Assembly (NCBI GenBank): GCA_027943335.1
Contig: BSBK01002798.1
Coordinates: forward strand, 1,054,001 to 1,118,000
DNA length: 64,000 nucleotides
Direction of reading: 5' to 3'
Source: Chamaecyparis obtusa
Lineage: Eukaryota; Streptophyta; Pinopsida; Cupressales; Cupressaceae
In this document: positions 56,512 to 64,000 of the stretch, one piece after another
Layout: every line of letters starts with the position of its first letter
Position numbering within the stretch: position 1 is the stretch's first letter
Position numbers and translations under genes: made by a program
Notes under the pieces: model-generated
Database searches by the model: none
What the model saw: only the letters and a program-made list of their open reading frames with translations
What the model was told of the DNA's origin: nothing

Positions 56512-57306
56512 GGGAAATTACACTCAAAGAGACCTCCTAGTCGCTTGGTAAAATCCGTTGGCCCACATCCCTTTTTGCCAATGCCACCACCTTTTGAAGT
56601 GAAAATTGTTACATGGAAAATAGGCCCATTGAATGCGGCCTTCAATAAAGAAATTTCAGAGACTGTTGATCAAAGCGTTGCTCATTGCATTTATGCCAAT
56701 GGGATTCCATTCAACCTTGTTAGATTACCTTATTGGCAAGAGATGGTGACTACCCTTTGCAATACACCTGATTACGTTAGTCTCGAGTATGAAAAGAACC
56801 ACCTTATTGATGAAGGAGAAAGCCTCAGTAGAGAGACACAACTGAGAGTGATCGAGGATACATGGATGGAAACAGGTGTGGCCATCATTTCAGATGGATG
56901 GAAAAATTGCAAGAATAGGCCACTAATCAACGTTATAGTTGTGTCCCCTGAAGGAGCAATGTTCTTGAAGGCAGTGAATTGTGAGGGGCAAGTGAAAGAT
57001 GCAAGTTTCATAGCCAATATCCTCATGGAATCAATTGAGATGGTGGGGCCTACAAGTGTTGTCCAAGACATAATGGACAATGCTATAAATTGTAGTGCAG
57101 TTGGGGCTACAGTGGTCACATATAATCACATTTTTTGGACGCCATGTACAGTGCACTCACTCAATTTAATCTTTCAAAAGATTAGCACTCAAATTGAATG
57201 CGTAAAAAATGTTTACATGGAGGCAGAGAAGATAAAAATGTTTGTGATTAATCATCACATGACACAAGTCATATTCAGAACCTTCTCTTCATTGGAGTTG
57301 TTGAAG

Positions 57307-58561
57307 GTAATTTAAGTTTGTTTTATTTGTTACTTTTTATTTAGGTTTAATCTAAAGATGTCCAGTTTGCCCCCCTAGGCCCCTGGACCAGCCATGGTAC
57401 AAACTAGTCCATGGTTCTGGTCCGGTCCACCTGTGGGTCTGGACAGGGTCCGGCCCACAGGAGGCTGGTTTCAACCAGACCACGTCCAGCATGTTTCCTT
57501 TAAAAAACCATTTATAAATCTTAAATTGCAATTGATTAATGTAAGAAACAATATAATTATATTACAGCAGTTTGCCCAAATATATTAAGCATATATTCAT
57601 CAATTTGCTGTATAGAGAATGGATTTACAGAGCCAACAATTTCAGTATTCTAACCTCAAAACAGTAATATATATCCTTGGTATTGAAGCTGAAAAAAAAG
57701 GCCAAAACCCACGTTTTACTTTCTTGAGCAGCAACAAGTCTAAAAATGGCCTGTACTACACTTGACAAGATCCATATTTCCCATACTATGTCTGCAAACT
57801 TCTACTCTGCCTCACGTCTGCAATGTATGCATTCTCACAACAATGAAGTCTATATTGTCCTGGCCCAGCAATAGAAGGTTCCACACGAACAATGAATGTT
57901 GCACCATTAGTTGAACATGAAACAACGATACTTGAACTTGATGTTATGATTTATCATTTGACATTTGAATATTTTGAATCTTTGATGTTGAACTTACAGT
58001 ATATGATGGTATGAACATGATTCATGATGTTATGATTACAAGTTTATGGTGTTTTTATGATACTAAGTGACATTCTAATCTTAACTCATGCTTCTAGCCT
58101 GCATTTATATATATATATCTCACAGCAATGAAGTCTATATTGTCCTGGCCCAGCAATAGAAGGTTCCACACAAACAATGAATGTTGCACCATTAGTTGAA
58201 CATGAAACAATGATACTTGAACTTGATGTTATGATTTATCATTTGACATTTGAATATTTTGGATCTTTGATGTTGAACTTACAGTATATGATGGTATGAA
58301 CATGATTCATGATGTTATGATTACAAGTTTATGGTGTTTTTATGATACTACGTGACATTCTAATCTTAACTCGTGCTTCTAGCCTGCATTTATATATATA
58401 TATATATGTTTTTGTACTAATGAACCCAAACCCCTTTTCAAAATTTTGCCGTACCGGCGAACTAGTTCGAACCCAAACCCGAACCGGCAACTTAGGTACT
58501 CATTTTTAAAAAAATTATAGTTGAACTTGATATATGACATGTATTTTTTATGCCAAGTTAG
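57307..58561 (+). other. Intron 1 of the hAT transposase, holding a hAT-like insertion
   Basis: It begins GTAATTTAAG after ...LELLK and ends CCAAGTTAG before VAKT, so splicing keeps the frame. Inside lies hAT-terminal sequence: CCCCCTAGGCCCCTGGACC and TCCGGTCCACC near 57370-57460, and GAACCCAAACCCGAACCGG then CAACTTAG near 58490. A second, smaller hAT-family copy therefore appears to sit in the intron; its target duplication is not recognisable. Confidence 0.7.
57834..58403 (+). repeat. 285-bp tandem duplication in the intronic hAT copy
   Basis: Copies start at 57834 (CTCACAACAATGAAGTC) and 58119 (CTCACAGCAATGAAGTC) and are nearly identical through TATATATATA ends. Part of this unit is also present at 28445-28560 in the hAT element at 26742-28709. 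Confidence 0.93.
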
Positions 58562-59835
58562 GTTGCTAAAACACTATTTACATCTTACACAATTGTCTTA
58601 AGATGACTTTCGAAGGTGCAAGAGGCATTGAGTTTTATAGTCATCAACACTTTGTAGAGTGTATGGAAGCAATCAAACACATAAAGAGACCACAAAGTAA
58701 AAGCATTAATCCTTGATGATGAATGGTGGGATCATGTGGAATATGTTTTGAAATTTACCGAGCACACGATGAGCATGATTAAGCATACTAATACTGATCA
58801 CCCATGTTTGGGTGAAATTTATGATGGCATGGACACCATGGCGGAGAACATAAAACAATAATAGTGGCCAAGGAACAAACAAATACATTTTTCAAAGTTG
58901 TGGAAAAAATTATTGTTGACCTTTGGAACAAGATGACCACCCCTTACATCTCTTGGAATATGCTTTGTCGCCAAGATTTTATAGCCAAGAGATGGTTTCA
59001 CAACCAAGGACTACAAGGCTGCAATTAGAAAGATTATGATGATGATGCGACTCGAAAACTTGTCTAGACCGAGTTTGGAAAATTTGTTTCTCCCAAATAT
59101 CATTACACTACCACTCTTCATGCTTAATAGAGGATGGATGCTGATGAATGGCAGTATGTAAATGGTCAAGGCTCCATCTTCTTGCAACCTCTTACATATA
59201 AATTCTCTCCCAAGTATGTATCCTTTTTTTTCATTTGATCATGATGCTATCATATTGAAATTAGATACTAAATGTTGTATGCAAACTCAATAGGTTGCAA
59301 GTTCTTCTTCAGCTAGGTGGAATTGGAGTACATAATCCTTCATCCATTCGGTCAAGCACAATCGTTTGGGTGCAAAAAAGAAGAGAATTTGGTCTGCATA
59401 AACTCCAGCCTTCACCTATTATCATATAAGAGACCGGACTACCATGAGGGTGTGATAAGAAAATGGGATCTAGCCCCTAAGTGTGCTGATTTAGATGCCA
59501 GGGTTGAACAACTTGCCCAAGTCTCTATAGATGAACAAGAGGCAACTCTTGCACATGACATAGACATAGCGAGTGACACAACTTATGGTTCAAATGAAGT
59601 TGAAAAAAATGCTAACCTTGATTCCTATAATCATGATGAAGATAAATTTGAATATTCATTGTGTAATGACATTTTGAGACTTCTGCAAATTATGAATATG
59701 ATATGAGGTATTTTGTTTATAATTTTATTGGCAATCATGGATTTATGAGTATCATGCTTCTAACTTCTTATTGTTATTATATGTTTGGAGTTTCAAACCA
59801 ATGATGAAAGAACATGTATGAATCTATGATGTATA

Positions 59836-59849
59836 TATATAATATATTA

Positions 59850-59905
<56 letters not shown>
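59836..59905. repeat. (TA)n microsatellite
   Basis: A long run of TA units with few interruptions, in the 3' untranslated part of the DUF659 hAT element. Confidence 0.97.
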
Positions 59906-59909
<4 letters not shown>

Positions 59910-59976
59910 AACCAAAACCCAAGCAAAAAAAAATTGCCAAACCCACATACCCAAACTTGTATCAAAACCGGGATCG

Positions 59977-59985
59977 GTAACTTAG
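59977..59985 (+). repeat. Right terminal inverted repeat of the DUF659 hAT element
   Basis: GTAACTTAG, preceded by AAACCGGGATCG, is identical to the right TIR of the element at 26742-28709. The expected target duplication would be TTCTATAG (59986-59993); I found no TTCTATAG-CTAAGTTAC partner upstream, so the left end is lost or displaced. Confidence 0.7.
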
Positions 59986-59993
59986 TTCTATAG

Positions 59994-61154
59994 TCAACTT
60001 ATTTTTTTATTTAATAATTTTAAAAACGTCATTACAGTCATTGCAAAAATCAAATTATTGTTTATCTTTTTTATAATTTTGCTAAGTGTAAAGAAAACGC
60101 AAAATTGTAAAGTGTTTATTTCACATTTTCGTTACCTTTTTAATAAGAACTTGCGACATTTCAATAATTGTTTTGTTTTTGACATGCCCATTTAGGATTC
60201 TCCCCATATTTGTCTTCAAGTTAGTCTCATTCTCTTAATCAAAATATATACATGAAATATAATATTTAAGTATAAGTCACATTTTCAATATGTGTTTTTC
60301 CTTTCTTTTAAGTTATTTTTCATGCATATATTGGCAAGATGTTTGAGAGTGGTTTCAGATCTCTAAAAGTTATAATGTTGAATCTAGGTTTTAGAAGATC
60401 TTATAATTTTCAGACTTAGTCAATTTTCCTGTTAGCATTATCTCACTCTCTTTATCTCCCCTGAATTCTAAACGTATCTCTCTCTTTATCATTCTCCCTC
60501 TCTCTACCTTTCTCTATCTCACTCTATCTTCTCTCACCACAAGATCTAGACCTATCTCTCTACCTCTCTCTCTTACCCCAAGACCCCATGAGTGTGGCTA
60601 CCCTCAGCCCCATTTTGGTGTTGCCCCCAACCCCATCACATATAAGTCTAAGCAAGTAATAGACCAATGATGAAACATGATCATAAATTCTACACGGTAC
60701 ATATCCCTTGTTGCAAATCTTTGCATCTTCGTAGTCAAAGCCGCAATCAAGGATTATCTTGTCATTAAGCTTGAGACTAAGACACAAGCAGATATTATAG
60801 CTGCAACATCATCTAGGAATCAGATGCACACGTGGGATGACTGGGGTGTCGAGTGATAAAGGCTCCTCTGAAGCTTGATAAATAGACTTATAACTTTTGT
60901 TATGATATTTGTTAGGAACTTTTGATGCCATGGATTTCATATTCCATAAGTTTTGTAGACATTTGACACTTTTTATATATCTTATGTGTTATTTTCTTCA
61001 GCTAAAATTTTCTTTTATAGTTATCTGATCAATGTATACTTGCGTATGCATTCAAAGTAGCTTCTATTGGATGAAATTATCGTGTCTTTAAATTTTATTT
61101 GGTAAAGGGTGCATAAGACAAGTTTTAAATCCTTAAGAATCTTTTAATTTCTTG
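59994..61154. other. Intronic sequence with a pyrimidine-rich tract
   Basis: From 60430 to 60580 the plus strand is a CTCTCT-rich tract (TATCTCTCTC, TACCTCTCTCTC). I see no gene; short minus-strand frames here follow the low-complexity composition. Confidence 0.4.
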
Positions 61155-61252
61155 GATTTTTCAATTTGCCGAGTTTGGATGCCGTGTCTGAGTCCGAGCC
61201 AAAATCAGCTTGCCGATTTTGAGCGGAGTCCGAATCTTGTAACACTGGTCAA
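61155..61252. mobile_element. hAT-like terminal fragment (ACTCGG-rich)
   Basis: CCGAGTTTGGATGCC, GTGTCTGAGTCCGAGCC and GCGGAGTCCGAATC followed by TTGTAACACTGG resemble the subterminal and right-terminal part of the element at 10005-11271 (ACTCGC... CTGTAACTATGG). No paired end was found. Confidence 0.4.
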
Positions 61253-62094
61253 GACAAACCAAGAATTGTTTGCACACACCATGATGGAATCCACTGTGAA
61301 TTGATCCTAAATCCAAAGTATGAACTGGACCTGAATCTGGGCATGGCAGGGGGCAAATCGGCAACACAAAGTTTGAACATCATGAAAAAAATGCACCTTA
61401 TAATGGTCATTGAAAAATCAATTGTGCCATAATATAATTCTTGGGCATATGGAAACAATCAAACCTCTAACTTACCACCAGAGACAGTGAATACCATTTT
61501 ACTGATGTTTTACAGAATTGCAAGATGTCCGTCTCAGATCATTTTAAAGAAGACTAAAGGACAGAACTGCAAATGCTAATCTAACATGATTTAAACTAAA
61601 AAATAACTATTCTACACATTATGTTACATGGTTTCCTCAAAAACCATATCTTTAGGGAAAGATATAGTAATGCATACTCCATGATCTTCTTTAGATGAAG
61701 CTGAAAAATGAAAAGAATCAGGGGATGGGCCCATTGAAAGCTGTCCCTTAGATCTACAACAAAGCATAGTACTTTGATGCATGGTAAAGGAAAGACCTTC
61801 CAACCTCCAAGAAAACAGTAAAACTGAATAATAATATAACAGAATGAGGCATATCCCTGCAGTGAAGGGCTCCTCAACCATTATATCAATGAAATGTATG
61901 CATGATAGACCAATATGACAAGATCCAAAATTTTCCACTACACAAAACAATGCCAATATGTTCAATCGATATGCTTAGCTGACTTAGCTGCTTTTTACAT
62001 TCAATTTAAAATTTCTATTTTTCTTCCATCTTTCCTGATAAAAAGGTGCTAGGGAGGGACCTCTGCAAAACAGAAAAAAAATAGTGGTACATAC
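61253..62094. other. Intron sequence next to the upstream exon
   Basis: Minus-strand open stretches at 61596-61965 (for example SSKEDHGVCITISFPKDMVF) look slightly protein-like but I cannot assign them and they lack clear splice borders. No repeat or RNA gene is seen. Confidence 0.35.
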
Positions 62095-62211
62095 CTCAAA
62101 AACATGAAGATGCTTCTTAGCAGCAGACATCTTATCTTTGCTCACACGTGCCTTGAGAAAGGAATTGATGATATTGAGGATAACTTCCAATTCTGAGGGA
62201 GACCTTGATAC
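62095..62211 (-). CDS. SHPRH-like: Host exon: SHPRH-type SNF2/RING E3 ubiquitin ligase (segment upstream of the 82-codon exon)
   Basis: A 39-codon internal exon, phase 0 at both ends. On the minus strand CTGTTTTAG precedes it and GTATGTACC follows. It reads VSRSPSELEVILNIINSFLK and then ARVSKDKMSAAKKHLHVFE. Plant SHPRH homologues, as I remember them, have a comparable helical stretch (a ...LL..FLK...AAKKQL motif) just before the MRKE-type segment. That segment is exactly what the exon at 32145-32390 supplies (AMRKEFTLAR). Phase, strand and order agree. The short length makes the family call weaker alone than together with the other exon. Confidence 0.68.
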
Positions 62212-64000
62212 CTAAAACAGATAATGAATGTCCCTTATAAGAAGCTTTGAAATACATTGAGCATTAAATCTAAAGTAAATAAGAGCATAAAAGTTATGCA
62301 GACAACAGATATTATATGCAAGGGATATTAGTTTCTCCAGAACAGAATTTTATATATATATATGAAACCTAACTACAAAATAAGAACACTCAAAAGAAAG
62401 TAAAACTGAACAATAGAAAATATTGAGTCTATATCTTCAAGCTCTCTAAATGATTACTCAGTTTATTCAGTTGCTAACCCCAACATTTATACTCACACAT
62501 GAAAACCATCAAGAACTAGCTCAAAATTTAGAAGAAATATATTACATCAAGAAGTTAATGCTTAGAAAAATATGAGACGTTGCCGTTCTATCATATCATC
62601 ACTTAATACTCTTCAATCTGTTTGTGTAAGAGGCTGTACTTTTAATTGGACATGCACCTAACAGAACACACTTGCAGATTATCATCATAGCAGACATTTG
62701 TTGGAAGATAAATTTTCCTCAAAGGTAGGAACAAAAGGAACTTTCATGACTAAAAGATCTTAACAAAATAAATGTCATAGTCTATTGATAACTATGAGAA
62801 TGCCAAGCTGATATATATCTTATTGCTCACAAATGACACATTTGATGAGATTTGTACAAGCAATGTAAGCCCGTGTAACTAATCAAATATATGGCCACAA
62901 GAGACTCCAGATTAGTCAAATCCTTTTTTAGTAGACTCAATCACTTTTCCATCACTTATATTTCAGAGTCATTTTTCCATTGAAGACAACATCACTACAA
63001 TTTTCTATCATCTATTAGATGCTAATGCTATTTGATAATCCACCATACCATAAAACTTAGGGATCTCATATGAATGACCAAAGAGAACAGGTGTAAAACC
63101 AATGCTATGGCTTATTTTCATAGCACACCCACGAAAATCATGGTTAAGGGACATTAAGCTTCCAGAGACAATCAATTGGATCATTCCCCATATGGAAATT
63201 TGTTGTAGTGTTCCTTTCTGGACAATGGATCCCTTAATTGAATCCACTATATTGTAGGAATAACTTCACATAGGTGAAATTGCCTTTCATTTGATATCAG
63301 ATCCCGAAAGAAAGTTTTTATGCTTTTTCCATATTCACAATGGACAATGCATGCAATCTGAACACCTTTTGATCACCAATATCTCAATGTCACAAAGTGA
63401 GAGAATACAGTGAAAGGGTTAGATTGTTTATTACAGAAAAATGCTTATTGGTGGCAAGCCATGCAACTCAATCATGCATCGCTGCTAGAATCTGGAAGTA
63501 ATGAAATACTTGTAGTGTGGCCAAGCCTTCCAGATTAGAAATTAATAACTGAAAGAAACTGAAACTAGTTTTGTCTGCAAGCCTTTCAAAACAATTCAAA
63601 TATTAAAATCTAGCTGAAAACCGCATAGATTAACATTAGAAATAACAATATCAAAAAATGAATATGATTTAATGCCATGGCACAAAGATCCAGTCTCACA
63701 GTAAAAAAATCATTGACAGTACTAATATTTCTGGCTGTAAACTGCACAAAAATTACAAATAAAATGTTACCCAAATGAATTACATGACTTCATGTTAAAA
63801 ACAAGAATGTAATATCAAAATTTAAATTAAACCCTTATTTTATGCGTCAAACTCTTGATTTCTTCATAAACTCATGTCACTCTCTTATTCAATATGCTCA
63901 TCAATGCATCATTACAAAATTGGAAAGCTCTCATTGCAAATGTTTGATAACACTTTGTTAAGCTAGATGGTGATGAGACGAAGCATGTAAATATAGATCT
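62212..64000. other. Probable upstream intron of the host gene
   Basis: No exon, TE terminus or RNA gene is supported. On the minus strand 63247-63008 is open for 79 codons with a segment (RGCAMKISHSIGFTPVLFGH) that may be a trace of copia RNase H, but it is too weak to annotate. The region is AT-rich. Confidence 0.35.

Larger units (their letters stand above)
56512..59706 (+). pseudogene. DUF659-type hAT transposase gene, decayed, three exons
   Basis: This is the transposase of a hAT element, which cuts and pastes DNA. Exon 1 (open from about 56512 to 57306, 265 codons) reads VAHCIYANGIPFNLVRLPYW, then the DUF659 core with AIISDGWKNCKNRPLINVIV, GAMFLKAVNCEGQVKDASF, DNAINCSAVG and the conserved IFWTPCTVHSLNLIFQKI. 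Exon 2 (58562 to about 59213, several frames) keeps VAKTLFTSYTIVLR, LDDEWWDHVEYVLKFTEHTM and PCLGEIYDGMDTM. Exon 3 (59294-59706) holds the hAT dimerisation C-terminus (VASSSSARWNWST) and the acidic tail (LLSYKRPDYHEGVIRKWDLA). Introns at 57307-58561 and 59214-59293 have GT/AG ends. The BED-finger N-terminus and the 5' TIR are missing nearby. Stops and frameshifts in exons 2 and 3 make it inactive. Confidence 0.88.
32391..62094 (-). other. Giant intron of the SHPRH-like gene (29,704 bp)
   Basis: This is the interval between the two phase-0 exons. It starts with GTATGT next to 62095 and ends in TTTCAG next to 32390 on the minus strand. It contains a hAT BED remnant, a foldback, a solo LTR, a large decayed retroelement, an 11.2-kb gypsy element and a hAT transposase pseudogene with its own insertion. 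Most of these elements lie antisense to the host gene. The claim rests on the two exons belonging to one gene and being adjacent in it. Confidence 0.65.

Noticed and set aside
56772..57119. Minus-strand ORF opposite the DUF659 exon
   Set aside because: It is the antisense shadow of a well-supported transposase exon.
60440..60580. CT-rich tract as a promoter or splicing element
   Set aside because: It is low-complexity sequence far from either exon, and nothing ties it to a start or splice site.
63008..63247. Possible copia RNase H fragment on the minus strand
   Set aside because: Only a loose pattern (KG-LQQ, then ISHSIGF) recalls the copia RNase H region; no catalytic residue context and no neighbouring RT could be found.

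Overview
This 64 kb window looks like nuclear DNA from a plant with a large genome. I infer a gymnosperm, probably a conifer, for four reasons: nearly all of the sequence is old, nested transposable elements; LTR elements use the plant initiator-Met primer site (TGGTATCAGAGC or close variants); DUF659-type hAT transposases are present; and two exons of one host gene are separated by almost 30 kb of repeats. I see no rRNA, tRNA, CRISPR array, organelle or bacterial sequence, and no complete host gene.

The only host coding sequence I can support is two minus-strand exons, 62095-62211 (39 codons) and 32145-32390 (82 codons). Both have AG/GT borders, both are phase 0 at each end, and both resemble consecutive parts of plant SHPRH-type SNF2/RING E3 ligases (the segment before the RING finger). 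The intron between them would be 29,704 bp. If so, most or all of the window lies inside one gene.

Layout: 0-4.7 kb holds a minus-strand Ty1/copia gag relic with its primer site, and an unidentified decayed ORF. 4808-7690 is a complete short non-autonomous copia-type element (502-bp LTRs, TSD CATCA, gag remnant, no pol) carrying six 94-bp hairpin-forming repeats and a 64-bp near-perfect palindrome in each LTR. 8.7-12.7 kb is a 5'-truncated minus-strand LINE interrupted by a 1.27-kb hAT-like element (TSD GTTTGAAC). 13-17.7 kb is a large LTR-like unit with a degenerate repeat array, a small solo LTR and an unrecognised ORF. 19909-25870 is a Ty3/gypsy chromovirus. 26742-28709 is a non-autonomous hAT element (TIR CTAAGTTAC, TSD TATTTTAG).

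Inside the 30-kb intron, from left to right, are: a hAT BED-finger remnant (33.3-34.0 kb); a 224-bp foldback (34311-34534); degenerate repeats; a 1.68-kb solo LTR (37681-39362, TSD AAAGC); a long decayed ORF related to the one at 16.4 kb (40.1-43.5 kb); an 11.2-kb gypsy element with about 2.9-kb LTRs (44796-56043); and a DUF659 hAT transposase pseudogene (56.5-60.0 kb) whose own intron holds another hAT-like insertion. The two gypsy elements have decayed mainly by nonsense substitutions of a kind that cytosine deamination would give. The larger one keeps a single frame through 4.6 kb with 12 internal stops.
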